NCBI GenBank assembly: GCA_015680685.1
Contig: MNCI01004501.1
Span: forward strand, 531,979-595,978
Direction: 5' to 3'
DNA length: 64,000 nt
From: Gnetum montanum
Taxonomy: Eukaryota > Streptophyta > Gnetopsida > Gnetales > Gnetaceae
Shown in pieces: positions 54,201 through 58,897 of the stretch (its first letter is position 1; each line of letters starts with the position of its first letter). The position numbers were made by a program, and so were the translations under genes. The notes under the pieces are model-generated. The model was not told where the DNA came from. It was given only the letters and a program-made list of their open reading frames with translations, and made no database searches.

Positions 54201-56518
54201 GCAATACAGAATTATGGATAATTTTTGTAAAATGAATTATAAAACTGGTGTGGTCTCAGTAAACATAATTAAATCTATTTAGAAGAAAACAAACAGTTGT
54301 GCAAGGCAAACATTCAATCTACAAGAAAATGTACATAAACCAAAGAATATTGTGGATAAGTAATTTTGTTTTTTAATTTTGGTTATTTTTATAGACCTTT
54401 CCACTATGCTGCTGCAACTTGAAGTCCTCCTTGATGCTGACAAAGGGTCATCTAAATCACTTAACATCATATACACTTGCAATAGCCGAACACTACAAGA
54501 GACTCTAAATACAAGCATTAATCAGGCAACATGAGTAGAAGAAAAGGGAACTCCATGTGACAACAAATGTCACATGTCAAAACAATGCAAATAAGGGTTC
54601 TGCTTATTTTTTCCCAACCATACTTGTGAAATCCAGATCAGAATCTTAATTCCAGCAATTTGGAATCTCAATCTAGCTCACTGAAAACTAGATCAGTGCT
54701 AGAATCACAATTAGGATTCCAGGCAATTCTAACCAATTCTGTATCATGATTCCAAACAGTTCCAAGCAATTATGAAGGATTCCAGCTTGTTTGTAATGTC
54801 TTGTTAATAGAAGCACATGTTTTTCAAAATTGTTGAAAATTTGACATTTTTATGTTATTCCAGATGATTCCATGTTGCAATTCTGAGCAACCCATGGTCT
54901 GGAATCTTTAAAATTAAAAAACGATTTGCAATCCAATCTGCATTTCAAAAGTATACTTCAAACTAGCTTTCCAGCACAGACAACCTCGTACAAGAAGTAG
55001 ATTTAAAGATATTGATGTTTTGTACAGCAACTCAAAGTTATTTCCAAGAATTCTGTACGGACACAGGCACACACAGACTAGGCCAACTCTGCAAGCTCAG
55101 GGGTAAGAAATTACAGCTAATATGGAATACCAACCAAACTAGATCACTGGTTTTGTTTTCTGTTTATAAATTCACAGAAGGGTCAAAAACCAATGAGTCG
55201 ATCAAATAAAAGATCCTTGTAAAGCAGTATCAAAGAAATCTGAGGAAGCCATTCCGAGATATTAATTGTGTCATGCTAGGAAAACCAAAATTTTCAATTG
55301 TTAAAAGCTTGCAAAGAATGGCTTTGCAAGGTGTTTAAGCGGAAAATTAGTGAAGCTAATACTCCTTTACCACTGGACCAAAGAAACTGCTCAGTGCTTC
55401 ACTATAATTTTAGTGAACATTCAGGAGCTTATTCTTCTTATTATAAGCAAAGAATGCTTGTTCCTTGCCCATCAATCACTACAATGACTGGAATTTAAAA
55501 CACAATAATCTTAATATAATATTTACATGTATGTTACTTGCAAAAAAACAGGTGCCTTTACCAGCTGTAACAATCAAGTGTTTGAAATTGTAGATAGATG
55601 TTCACTGGAATTTGGAAACACTCTGTATTTGCAATTCCACTCCTCTTGTTGTGTTGATTGGGTTCTCTTTCATCTCAGCAAAAAGATGAATTGCAAATAA
55701 AAAATTTTACAAGTTGTACCTCCAGTTTAAACAGAAAATTCTTTTGGATAGATGAATATGGTAGAGTAGAAGGTATGAAAGATGAAGAAGGTAATGAAAT
55801 GTAAGTGTTACTTGTTCATTGTCAAAAGAATGGATTCTATTAGCTCGGAAAATATGAGTGCCTGTAATTCATCCTTAAGACAATGTCGACGTTTATGTGG
55901 TTGCACTATAGATATATGACATATAATCCAGTACTCTTCCCAAATTGTTAAAATACAGTGAAAATATACTATAATGACCATTAGCATTACGTCACAATTT
56001 GATTTTTTTTCTGGAACAAGACTTACCAAAGAGACCTCCTGTCTCTCAACTCTTGGGTAAACTATTTAATATTCAATTTAGACAATAATCACAGGCACCA
56101 ATCAAAGTGAAAAAAAAATTAAAAGATATCTATAATTTTGTCAGTCAGACATGTACCTGTCAATAAATGTGTATAAAACAGTAATTCATTTGCTCCAAGC
56201 CCTTCTATTATATCCCAGAGCTGCTCTCCATTCAACACTTGTCCTCGAACAGTGGGATATCCTGCACTCCTTGCTTGTCAAATCTCTGATCAAAATTCTT
56301 TCTTTTTTCAGTCATATACCTAACTGTCTATTAATATTTCATATCTACGTTTCTACACAAGCATCCAACAGTTGAACATTAGACCAGATTGATCGCATGC
56401 CTAGTTAGAGAACAACGTTCTTGCCTGTGTGATTAGAAAACTGCACAGAGTTGATTGGATCTACATCAAATCCAAGAATCTGCAAAGGATAGACTGCAGC
56501 TTTGTTTCCAACGTAACC
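81..56518 (-). CDS. PDXK: Pyridoxal kinase gene, coding exons 2-12 (exon 1 outside window)
   Basis: The enzyme phosphorylates pyridoxal, pyridoxine and pyridoxamine with ATP in the vitamin B6 salvage pathway, normally in the cytosol. Exons on the minus strand: 56518-56425, 56261-56157, 45534-45451, 45319-45246, 25940-25876, 19874-19811, 19660-19595, 19408-19352, 16223-16179, 16061-16008, 218-81. Together they give 846 bp, 281 residues plus a TGA stop, with every phase matching. Family motifs appear in order: [87 protein letters not shown] (GTGD carries the catalytic Asp) and a C-terminal FEIRLIQS. From GYVGNK to the end, the length equals that of Arabidopsis SOS4. The missing exon 1 should encode roughly 27 N-terminal residues. 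No stop or frameshift interrupts the exons, so the gene looks functional. It spans at least 56 kb because six introns are filled with retrotransposons. Confidence 0.95.
219..1586. other. Intron 11, segment next to exon 12
   Basis: AT-rich intron with no gene. It contains a dispersed repeat (about 600-1160, partner near 14690-15215) and, at about 740-781, a 40-bp core shared with 37290-37332. Confidence 0.6.
600..1160. repeat. Dispersed repeat R2, copy 1
   Basis: Many blocks match 14690-15215 in the same order and orientation: aactaattaa, then aagaggtgt, then tccaacattctggttgat, then atgaccatga, then aagtatcacc, ending cagccagctggttgt. The copies are clearly diverged. No coding capacity is seen, and the class is unknown. 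Confidence 0.6.
1735..1860. repeat. GC-rich G-run/C-run tandem units in the LINE A 3' UTR
   Basis: Three imperfect units, each a cgcgcg-type start, a run of about 10-12 G, a short spacer, five or six C, then caacc. Each unit can fold back on itself (G run against C run) and could form a hairpin or G-quadruplex. A similar G/C block lies at 37767-37812 in LINE G. Confidence 0.7.
1914..2040 (-). pseudogene. LINE A: tail of the J-like domain, beyond the gap
   Basis: After the gap the frame reads [20 protein letters not shown] then [11 protein letters not shown]. This aligns with the segment after HPD in LINEs D, G and E. The HPD loop itself falls in or at the gap. Confidence 0.6.
2041..2119. other. 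Assembly gap, 79 N
   Basis: A run of N inside LINE A, between the coiled coil and the J-like tail. It breaks the reading frame artificially. Confidence 0.99.
2120..3169 (-). pseudogene. LINE A ORF2 C-terminal part: PTFEP domain and coiled coil
   Basis: One open frame runs from near the truncation point to the gap. First comes a region [18 protein letters not shown], then [71 protein letters not shown] and [16 protein letters not shown] (about 3086-2540). Then come a Pro/Gly/Ser-rich linker and a coiled coil starting [20 protein letters not shown], running into the gap. This copy proves that PTFEP and coiled coil belong to one protein. The PTFEP fold is not assigned. Its layout recalls the 'putative plant transposon protein' family, but only as a weak resemblance by eye. 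Confidence 0.75.
3184..3729. other. Intron 11 spacer between LINEs A and B
   Basis: AT-rich sequence. I see no gene, repeat partner or coding similarity. Confidence 0.5.
4018..4186 (-). pseudogene. J-like (DnaJ) domain remnant of LINE B
   Basis: Frame 1 reads [17 protein letters not shown], a helix I and loop like DnaJ (Y-x-x-LG-I-x-x-x-A-S). After a frameshift, the next frame reads LFGPDKARS (4114-4122 is GPD in place of HPD), then [19 protein letters not shown], corresponding to helix III. The histidine of HPD is lost here. Confidence 0.65.
4018..7075 (-). pseudogene. LINE B ORF2 remnant (RT to J-like domain)
   Basis: RT palm fragment [19 protein letters not shown] (about 6905-6850) and a damaged [10 protein letters not shown] region. 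A zf-RVT stretch has [20 protein letters not shown] (5800-5740) with CPLC and further Cys/His. The PTFEP domain starts near 5434 ([14 protein letters not shown]) and ends [13 protein letters not shown] and LGFILVLW (4975-4890). A coiled coil lies near 4640-4260 and the J-like domain at 4186-4018. Numerous stops and frameshifts make it non-functional. Confidence 0.8.
7106..7571. other. Spacer between LINEs B and C
   Basis: AT-rich. Around 7415-7450 it loosely matches 37235-37270 (accaagcaaggtcctgag versus accaaggcaaggtcctag). It may also contain the unresolved 5' end of LINE C. Confidence 0.4.
7572..7807 (+). repeat. 118-bp tandem duplication at the LINE C 5' region
   Basis: Units 7572-7689 and 7690-7807 are almost identical (aagat-aaa-ccaaaattttgat to atcaagcag). 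The few differences point to a fairly recent event. Confidence 0.9.
8012..8125 (+). repeat. 57-bp in-frame tandem duplication
   Basis: Units 8012-8068 and 8069-8125 differ at one base (gagctgctag versus gagttgctag). 57 bp is 19 codons, so the duplication preserves frame in any reading of the ORF1 tail. Confidence 0.9.
8328..11971 (+). pseudogene. LINE C ORF2: EEP, RT, zf-RVT, PTFEP domain
   Basis: The EEP endonuclease starts MKILT[14 protein letters not shown] (TGG to TAG at Trp) and continues [21 protein letters not shown] (about 8698) and [15 protein letters not shown]. The RT includes [15 protein letters not shown] (about 9650), [10 protein letters not shown] (10025), [10 protein letters not shown] (10195) and an intact YADD at 10290-10301. 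zf-RVT runs [18 protein letters not shown] to [18 protein letters not shown] (11054-11235). In the same frame follows the PTFEP domain (PTFEP itself changed), with [33 protein letters not shown] and [19 protein letters not shown], to 11971. Stops between these blocks are mainly TAG. A Gln/Glu-rich coiled-coil region follows to about 12290. I find no J-domain motif in this copy. Confidence 0.85.
12719..14689. other. Intron 11 interior, no recognised feature
   Basis: AT-rich sequence without long ORFs, RNA genes or coding similarity that I recognise. Confidence 0.5.
14690..15215. repeat. Dispersed repeat R2, copy 2
   Basis: Partner of 600-1160 (see there), in the same intron and orientation about 14 kb away. 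The endpoints are approximate. Confidence 0.6.
15216..16007. other. Intron 11 proximal end
   Basis: AT-rich intron just downstream (in gene direction) of exon 11. The stretch 15825-15950 loosely resembles 280-400 (taaattgcattactaatcatattg-type blocks). Nothing coding is seen. Confidence 0.45.
16008..16061 (-). CDS. PDXK: Pyridoxal kinase exon 11
   Basis: 54 bp, phase 0 to phase 0, encoding [18 protein letters not shown]. The acceptor is ggttcag and the donor gtatgc. It matches the plant segment following GWSNK. Intron 11 after it is 15,789 bp. Confidence 0.95.
16179..16223 (-). CDS. PDXK: Pyridoxal kinase exon 10 (GTGD catalytic motif)
   Basis: 45 bp, phase 0 to phase 0, encoding [19 protein letters not shown] is the anion-hole and catalytic-Asp signature of ribokinase-fold B6 kinases. 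The acceptor is cgttcag and the donor gtatgt. The next intron is only 117 bp. Confidence 0.95.
16224..17425. other. Intron 9, distal part, no recognised feature
   Basis: AT-rich. It contains a simple run of ctcac/actc-type repeats near 16940-17040. No gene is seen. Confidence 0.5.
17441..18497 (+). mobile_element. LINE D, short 5'-truncated copy with 15-bp target-site duplication
   Basis: Exact 15-bp direct repeats ttctgttcaaaggtg at 17426-17440 and 18498-18512 flank a 1.06-kb insertion ending in an A run (about 18490-18497). It carries only the coiled coil, the J-like domain and the 3' UTR. The insertion lies in sequence bordering a gypsy remnant. Confidence 0.93.
17465..18110 (+). pseudogene. 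LINE D: coiled coil plus J-like domain
   Basis: From 17465 the frame reads [19 protein letters not shown], then a long Glu/Arg/Gln-rich coiled coil ([20 protein letters not shown] and onward) to a TAG at about 17862. The J-like domain follows at 17909-18100: [14 protein letters not shown] in one frame, then after a frameshift [16 protein letters not shown] with an intact HPD at 17971-17979, and [19 protein letters not shown] then QNILDIV. Helix I (Y-VVMGI-RNAF), the HPD loop and helix III are all in DnaJ order. Confidence 0.72.
18700..19065 (-). pseudogene. Ty3/gypsy integrase C-terminal and chromodomain-like remnant
   Basis: Minus-strand reading gives [40 protein letters not shown], then after stops VEYLRNF and [12 protein letters not shown]. 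This matches the gypsy pattern G-PF-V-ERI-P-AY-L-LP, then VHPVFHVS-LK, then YLVKW. No LTR, RT or ends are recognised. It is a fragment, partly separated by LINE D. Confidence 0.7.
19352..19408 (-). CDS. PDXK: Pyridoxal kinase exon 9
   Basis: 57 bp, phase 0 to phase 0, encoding [19 protein letters not shown]. The acceptor is tttgcag and the donor gtcagt. It matches the conserved PEQFK and KIPAYFTGTGD region. Confidence 0.95.
19595..19660 (-). CDS. PDXK: Pyridoxal kinase exon 8
   Basis: 66 bp, phase 0 to phase 0: [18 protein letters not shown] then QKSK. The acceptor is cttgcag and the donor gtagag. A GT inside the exon (ATG|GTAAGC) looks like a good donor, but using it would remove the conserved LLLIGSHQK segment, so I placed the end at 19595. 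Confidence 0.93.
19811..19874 (-). CDS. PDXK: Pyridoxal kinase exon 7
   Basis: 64 bp. It begins with the last base of a Lys codon, then [20 protein letters not shown] and K, ending in phase 0. The acceptor is attgcag and the donor gtattc. It matches the NSEEDGREAC and AGPSK part of the plant enzyme. Confidence 0.94.
19876..20339. other. Intron 6 flank before Copia-1, with a tRNA-like head
   Basis: AT-rich. At 20163-20245 there is a SINE-like stretch: A-box-like tagctcaactgg (20171-20182) and B-box-like aggttcagccttc about 42 bp later. No gene is seen. Confidence 0.4.
20163..20245 (+). repeat. Possible tRNA-derived SINE head
   Basis: A-box-like and B-box-like motifs at tRNA spacing, without a complete tRNA fold. 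No tail or second copy was identified, so this is tentative. Confidence 0.35.
20340..20991 (+). repeat. Copia-1 5' LTR
   Basis: 652 bp, TG...CA ends. A TATA-like ttataaata at 20508-20516 probably marks the core promoter. The PBS attggtattggagc starts at 20992. Confidence 0.9.
21018..24600 (+). pseudogene. Copia-1 gag-pol, protease deleted
   Basis: Gag (21018-21530): [15 protein letters not shown] then [18 protein letters not shown] zinc knuckle [14 protein letters not shown] (about 21700) has its last Cys changed to Tyr. The aspartic protease is absent: sequence jumps at about 21840 from the post-knuckle region to the YIH...DSC segment that follows the protease in Copia-2. Integrase core at 22040-22660: SDICGP, TDNGGEY and [11 protein letters not shown] at 23100-23870: [43 protein letters not shown] and [11 protein letters not shown]. 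RNase H near 24130-24550: [15 protein letters not shown] and [17 protein letters not shown]. Stops and frameshifts occur throughout. Confidence 0.9.
24651..25311 (+). repeat. Copia-1 3' LTR
   Basis: 661 bp, preceded by the purine tract aagggggagt. It matches the 5' LTR over its length and has ttataaata at about 24825-24833. Confidence 0.9.
25312..25875. other. Intron 6 between Copia-1 and exon 6
   Basis: AT-rich with tRNA-like bits: gttggcttgatggttaagac at 25659-25678 resembles an A-box region, and gcaggttcgattgtgtc near 25461-25477 a B-box. No gene is seen. Confidence 0.35.
25876..25940 (-). CDS. PDXK: Pyridoxal kinase exon 6
   Basis: 65 bp: [20 protein letters not shown] then I and the first two bases of Lys. 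The donor is gtatta and the acceptor attgtag. [12 protein letters not shown] is the conserved nucleotide-side motif of PdxK/PdxY enzymes. Intron 5 before it is about 19.3 kb. Confidence 0.95.
25941..27189. other. Intron 5, part nearest exon 6, no recognised feature
   Basis: Strongly AT-rich intron sequence. No repeat partner or gene is seen. Confidence 0.5.
27640..28200 (+). pseudogene. LINE E ORF1: DUF4283-like region and zinc knuckle
   Basis: From 27727 an open frame reads [20 protein letters not shown], then [40 protein letters not shown] and the knuckle [15 protein letters not shown] (28117-28161). This is the DUF4283 plus CCHC arrangement of plant L1 ORF1 proteins. The second knuckle Cys has become Tyr (TGT to TAT). 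The protein presumably coated the element RNA. Confidence 0.75.
28751..32979 (+). pseudogene. LINE E ORF2: EEP, RT, zf-RVT, PTFEP domain, coiled coil
   Basis: EEP starts MKIFSWNC[13 protein letters not shown] at 28751, then [21 protein letters not shown] and [36 protein letters not shown] (30060), [15 protein letters not shown] (30438), LGQGDPLS (30612). The catalytic YADD is YAND at 30735-30746. A single open frame, 31374-31982, runs from zf-RVT ([20 protein letters not shown]) straight into the PTFEP domain ([20 protein letters not shown]). This is the key proof of the fusion. The PTFEP domain continues with frameshifts to about 32460. The coiled coil at 32640-32979 includes [20 protein letters not shown]. 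Stops are mostly TAG where relatives have Trp or Gln. Confidence 0.88.
33031..33270 (+). pseudogene. J-like domain of LINE E, HPD changed to HLD
   Basis: After the coiled coil: [23 protein letters not shown][14 protein letters not shown], then [20 protein letters not shown] and [12 protein letters not shown]. It aligns in order with the LINE G J domain ([37 protein letters not shown]). Pro of HPD is now Leu (33121-33129). Confidence 0.7.
33555..35496. other. Intron 5 between LINEs E and F
   Basis: AT-rich, no gene. It holds a (CT)n stretch at about 34516-34535 and an 18-20 base A run at about 34691-34710. From 33850 (gtgtaacaacccacatt) it vaguely recalls the start of a gypsy LTR, but no partner LTR is seen. 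Confidence 0.45.
35497..36746 (+). mobile_element. LINE F, 5'-truncated copy
   Basis: It starts inside the PTFEP domain ([15 protein letters not shown] near 35508) and runs through the coiled coil to a 3' UTR ending ctccaaaaaaaaa at about 36743. No convincing target-site duplication was found. The J domain is not recognisable before the 3' UTR. Confidence 0.75.
35508..36486 (+). pseudogene. LINE F: PTFEP domain C-terminal part and coiled coil
   Basis: Reads [38 protein letters not shown], then after a frameshift near 35775 [20 protein letters not shown] and VILALWRLG. Then comes a Gln/Glu-rich region ([12 protein letters not shown] and similar) to a TAA at about 36486. It aligns block by block with LINEs A and C. 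Confidence 0.75.
36747..37610. other. Intron 5 between LINEs F and G, with a possible SINE-like repeat
   Basis: AT-rich. At 37290-37332 there is a 40-bp core (caagtgattgtgcccaggct and onward) shared with 740-781. On the minus strand it contains aggcttgggtttgagcctgg, a B-box-like motif. No gene is seen. Confidence 0.4.
37205..37360 (-). repeat. Possible SINE-like dispersed repeat
   Basis: Shares a core with 740-781 and, more loosely, with 7415-7490. The minus strand carries a B-box-like gggtttgagcc. Boundaries and class are uncertain. Confidence 0.35.
37767..37812. repeat. G12/C25 inverted homopolymer block
   Basis: 12 G, cg, then 25 C and gcgcgcg. It could form a perfect fold-back and is a likely assembly weak point (N at 37813). 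Confidence 0.8.
37816..38292 (-). CDS. LINE G C-terminus: coiled coil and intact J domain in one frame
   Basis: A single open frame. It starts in the coiled coil: [20 protein letters not shown], then a Glu/Gln/Arg-rich stretch such as [16 protein letters not shown] (about 38230-38010). It then passes into [36 protein letters not shown] and [20 protein letters not shown] is at 37894-37902. The order helix I (Y-x-MLGI), basic helix II (RRHIRR), HPD, helix III (QQAASF) is that of a DnaJ domain. J domains stimulate Hsp70 ATPase; a role here in element RNP assembly or import is my inference. The frame ends at the N at 37813 and a G/C tract, so the true C-terminus is unknown. It lacks its own start and is part of a truncated polyprotein. 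Confidence 0.75.
38548..39650 (-). pseudogene. LINE G ORF2 fragment: zf-RVT and PTFEP domain across a gap
   Basis: Upper part (39650-39160): [20 protein letters not shown], then zf-[23 protein letters not shown] and [20 protein letters not shown], a textbook CPxC...H...C arrangement. After the gap: [40 protein letters not shown] and [16 protein letters not shown] (38811-38548). The gap size is not trustworthy: comparison with LINE E predicts about 480 bp between these blocks. Confidence 0.82.
38812..39159. other. Assembly gap, 348 N
   Basis: A run of N inside LINE G, between zf-RVT and PTFEP. It replaces most of the PTFEP N-terminal half. Confidence 0.99.
39913..40207 (+). repeat. Copia-3 5' LTR
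   Basis: Starts tgtggaagatgatgtg, ends gatttttca. The base pairs before it are cttat. A TATA-like tatatatt lies near 40078. Confidence 0.92.
40238..42466 (+). pseudogene. Copia-3 gag, protease and integrase (742-codon open frame)
   Basis: First ATG of the frame is at 40256 in practice ([20 protein letters not shown]), although the open frame starts at 40238. Gag UBN2-type region: [20 protein letters not shown]. Arg/Gly-rich stretch, then knuckle [15 protein letters not shown] (41046). Aspartic protease [13 protein letters not shown] (41250). GAG-pre-integrase [15 protein letters not shown]. Integrase core: [18 protein letters not shown] and [15 protein letters not shown] (D, D, E all present). 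Near 42360, in a C run, a +1-type frameshift moves the proper reading ([20 protein letters not shown]) to another frame, so the last 30 or so residues of this ORF are out of frame. Confidence 0.92.
42467..44739 (+). pseudogene. Copia-3 RT and RNase H, frameshifted
   Basis: A Pro/Ser-rich spacer (42490-43140), then RT pieces [60 protein letters not shown] and [16 protein letters not shown]. After frameshifts near 43140, 43295 and 43680 the frame to 44739 has [55 protein letters not shown] and RNase H blocks [20 protein letters not shown] and [10 protein letters not shown]. The catalytic YVDD is YVVD (GAT to GTT), which would abolish RT activity. Confidence 0.9.
44696..44890 (+). repeat. Copia-3 3' LTR, partial
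   Basis: First 190 bp of the LTR, nearly identical to 39913 onward, then broken at the N at 44891. Confidence 0.92.
44892..45245. other. Intron 5 next to exon 5
   Basis: AT-rich intron. Nothing recognised beyond the N at 44891. Confidence 0.5.
45246..45319 (-). CDS. PDXK: Pyridoxal kinase exon 5
   Basis: 74 bp completing the Val codon, then [14 protein letters not shown] and [10 protein letters not shown], ending in phase 0. The acceptor is ttgttag and the donor gtatat. [13 protein letters not shown] is diagnostic of pyridoxal kinase. Confidence 0.96.
45451..45534 (-). CDS. PDXK: Pyridoxal kinase exon 4
   Basis: 84 bp. It completes a split Gly codon, then reads [19 protein letters not shown] and SVNPNLIY. 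The acceptor is tttacag and the donor gtaaat. Intron 4 after it is 131 bp. Confidence 0.95.
45535..47076. other. Intron 3 next to exon 4, no recognised feature
   Basis: AT-rich intron sequence with no coding or repeat signal that I can place. Confidence 0.5.
47184..47333. repeat. 75-bp tandem duplication in the LINE H 3' UTR
   Basis: Units 47184-47258 and 47259-47333 (caaccaaaaacc...aacatgg), differing at a few bases. Confidence 0.9.
47461..51593 (-). pseudogene. LINE H ORF2: EEP, RT, PTFEP domain, coiled coil
   Basis: EEP starts [17 protein letters not shown] at 51593, then [26 protein letters not shown] and [37 protein letters not shown] (50270), [18 protein letters not shown] (49890), [10 protein letters not shown]. 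The catalytic Asp pair survives as VDDT near 49560, but the preceding Tyr-Ala are lost. zf-RVT is poorly preserved (48850-48640). PTFEP domain from 48428: [35 protein letters not shown] and GEFFANW. Coiled coil 47680-47461: [20 protein letters not shown] and [17 protein letters not shown]. Multiple stops and shifts. Confidence 0.8.
49115..49141. repeat. 27-base C tract
   Basis: Perfect homopolymer inside LINE H (G in the sense strand). Companion tracts lie at 51151-51169 (19), 51745-51771 (27) and 52555-52573 (19). Confidence 0.9.
51745..51771. repeat. 27-base C tract
   Basis: Perfect homopolymer in LINE H just before the ORF2 start (in sense direction, between ORF1 and EEP). It is the same length as the tract at 49115. 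Confidence 0.9.
51900..53010 (-). pseudogene. LINE H ORF1 remnant
   Basis: Reads [37 protein letters not shown], then after the G tract [10 protein letters not shown] and [38 protein letters not shown], and a Cys-rich knuckle region [15 protein letters not shown] (about 52195-52150). The arrangement matches the LINE E ORF1. Several stops. Confidence 0.72.
53405..54054. repeat. Tandem duplication, about 310-bp units at 340-bp spacing
   Basis: 53405-53710 and 53745-54054 share most blocks in order: cat-aatatacct-atcaa, gttgataagtattgaaggtat, ttctttcagcttgtactt, catggtctaatggcat, ending aaacctttaac. The copies are diverged, so the event is old. No coding content is seen. Confidence 0.85.
54055..56156. 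other. Intron 3 next to exon 3, with a tRNA-like head
   Basis: AT-rich, no gene. At 54126-54200 a SINE-like or tRNA-pseudogene-like stretch has A-box-like ttagccaagtggt and, 50 bp later, aaattcaattcc as a B-box. Confidence 0.45.
54126..54200 (+). repeat. Possible tRNA-derived SINE head or tRNA pseudogene
   Basis: A-box-like tagccaagtgg at 54135-54145 and B-box-like attcaattcc at 54186-54195, at the spacing of a type-2-like tRNA. The acceptor stem is not clear. Confidence 0.4.
56157..56261 (-). CDS. PDXK: Pyridoxal kinase exon 3
   Basis: 105 bp: [20 protein letters not shown] then [14 protein letters not shown], with split Gly codons at both ends. The acceptor is gtgcag and the donor gtacat. 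It matches the plant YPTFKGQVLNGQQL region. Confidence 0.95.
56425..56518 (-). CDS. PDXK: Pyridoxal kinase exon 2, with a GC donor
   Basis: 94 bp, phase 0 to phase 1: [20 protein letters not shown] then [11 protein letters not shown] and the first base of Gly. The acceptor is tatcag. The only donor that joins correctly to exon 3 is ACAG|GCAAGA, a GC-AG splice pair. The preceding exon, ending in HTVQ-like sequence, is not found up to 64000. Confidence 0.93.
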
Positions 56519-57339
56519 CTGATACAGAAGCATTTTAATCAAAGATAGCAAAATAAAACTAGCAAAGGTGCATAAATTATGCAAACATACCAGCTATCCC
56601 AAAAGTTATCCATAAAATAATTTATTAAAAACAAAAAAAAGCAGGGGTTGTCTTCTTTTTCTTTTTTTTCTTTTTTCTTTTTTTTCTTTTTTTTTTTTTT
56701 TTTTGCTTCTTCTTTTATTTTCAAAGAGTTACAAATAAGGTCTTACAAATAACTGGAATATCGTAAGGAAATTCTTGGAATCTTAAAGATCAACAAAGAA
56801 AAACCATCATGTGAGCCATTAGATAATATTCTAATGCAAAAATAATGCATATTATGAACCAATCATCCTTGTGATACCAGCTGATTCCTAACCTTAACTT
56901 ACAGTTTTCATCTTGCTAGGTTCAACTCCGCCAATCCCCATCTCAAGCCCAGATACAAAAGGAGGTTAGCATTAGGTTGGCAGATCAGTGCAAAACCTTG
57001 GCAAATTTCATGGATGAGTTTGTTTTCAGATTTTGCAGATGTTAAGGTATTCCCCCGATGCAATGCACAGCAGTCAAAAGGCCCAGTTGCTCTGAAATGG
57101 GCAAAGGTTTACTAAGGCATCCTCTAGAAATGACATGCAACATCGTCACCCAAATGTTGTGAAAGTGAACAAGGGTTCCCACATTAGAAACAGGTGTTGG
57201 TAAAAAACAAGTCCGACGACAGAAATTTCAGATGGCAACCTAAAACATTGGCATTTTCAATAAATAGACCTCTAAAATTATTGATGCCATGAAGAGATGA
57301 AAAATTTGCATTGCGTACCTTTAAAAAAACAAGATGGAA
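56519..57339. other. Intron 1 next to exon 2
   Basis: No gene. A T-rich/CT low-complexity run lies at 56651-56704. I searched this segment for the missing exon 1 (SHTVQ-like coding on the minus strand) and did not see it. Confidence 0.5.
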
Positions 57340-58897
57340 AGAGGAGAAAGCTAAAGATTTAGACCAGGGTTACAAACTCTTCTTCTTAGAAAAAGGAAAT
57401 CACCAAAATGGAGTGGGCAGCATCATTGATCAATCTATCAAAAATAAAAATAAAGTGGTACAAGTATACCACCATGGCAATTGAATTTTGGGCATCAAAC
57501 TTGGGCTTGGAAATGAGATCATCAACATATATGCTCCACAAATTGGCCTAAAAGATTCCATCAATCATGATTTTTGAGATTCTATGGATCATATGCTTCA
57601 AGGAATTCCCTAGCAAAAAAACATATTCATTGGAGAGGATGTTAAAGGTCATGTTGGAGAACATGGATTTGGAGAGCGAAATGATATGGGAGATTCACTA
57701 CTACAATTTGCAATACCTCTAATCTTCTAATTACATATACTTATTTCAAGAAGAGGATAGAACATCTAATTACATATAACAATGGTAAGGATAAAACACA
57801 AATCTATTATTTCTTGTTGCGCAAAAGAGACTCGGCCATGTGCAAAGAATGCAAGGTCACACCTGGAGAGTACCTTACAACTCAGCATTGACTAAAGGCC
57901 ATGGATTTAGCTATATAGTGCTTCAAAAGTAGCACAAGAAAAGGGACTAGATGCATAAAATGGTGGAATTTGAAGGAAGATAACATGACCTTATTCAAAG
58001 AACAATTGCTTCATGAAGGCACCTAGAATTGGAATTGCTCTACAAATTTAATTTGGGGCCAAATGAAAAGTTGCACTTAGAAAATTGGAAAAAACATTTT
58101 AGGTGAACAAAAGGCAAAAATTACATCCCAAAAGGAGACATGGTGGTAGAGTGATAAAGTGCAACATGCTATCCAAAACAAAAAACCATGCTTTAAGGAA
58201 TGGTAACAAAGAGGTAGCCAAGAAAACAAGCTAATATACAAAATGGCAAAAAAGGAGGCAATTATAGCAATAGCCAAAGCCAAACATAAGGCCTAGGATA
58301 GCTTTCATGAGAAATTAGAAACAAAGGAAAGAGAAAAATCTATTTATAAATTGGCAAAAATCATAAACAAGAAATGTAAGGACATTGATCATGTCACATA
58401 CATTAAGGAAGTAGATGAAATAACTTTGCTAAAAGACAATGAAACTTTGGATAGGTGGAAAAATTATTTTCAAGACTTATTAAATGAAGAATTCCCAAGA
58501 GAAGACATCTAAAAAGAAGAACCAAATCTTGGTTTGGTTAATGAACTTTCCTTCTTTAAAGTGAAAAAGCCTTATCAAAGATGAAAGACAGAAAAGCTAT
58601 TGGACCAAGCAATATTCCTATAAAAACTTGGAAAGCATTGAGAGATACAGTAGTTTCTTGGCTAACACAATTATTTAACAAAATTTTAATTAAATGATGG
58701 AAAAATGCCGAATAATTGGAAAAACAACTTTGTTGTTCCCATTGACAAAAACAAAGAAGACATACAAAATTGTGCAAACTATAAAGAAATTAAGCTTACG
58801 AGCCACACTATGAAGCTTTGAGAGAGTGTCATAGAGCAACATCTAAAACTTGAATCATCAGTGTCAGAAAATCAATTTGGATTTATTCCAGGAAGAT
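57340..58897 (+). mobile_element. RTE-type LINE fragment, truncated at a Copia junction
   Basis: Damaged RTE non-LTR coding in several frames. Endonuclease part: EIINIYAPQIGLKDSINHDF and GFGERNDMGDSLLQFA (57510-57720), then KRDSAMCKECKVTPGEYLTT (about 57826). RT part: KAIGPSNIPIKTWKALRDTV (58590), a LTKLFNKIL-like block and ENQFGFIPGR (58867-58896). These are hallmark blocks of plant RTE/BovB-like elements, unlike LINEs A-H. The sequence breaks exactly where Copia-2 LTR sequence begins. Confidence 0.82.

Noticed and set aside
56651-56704. T-rich run as the polypyrimidine tract of exon 2
   Set aside because: It is A-rich on the gene's strand and over 130 bp from the acceptor.
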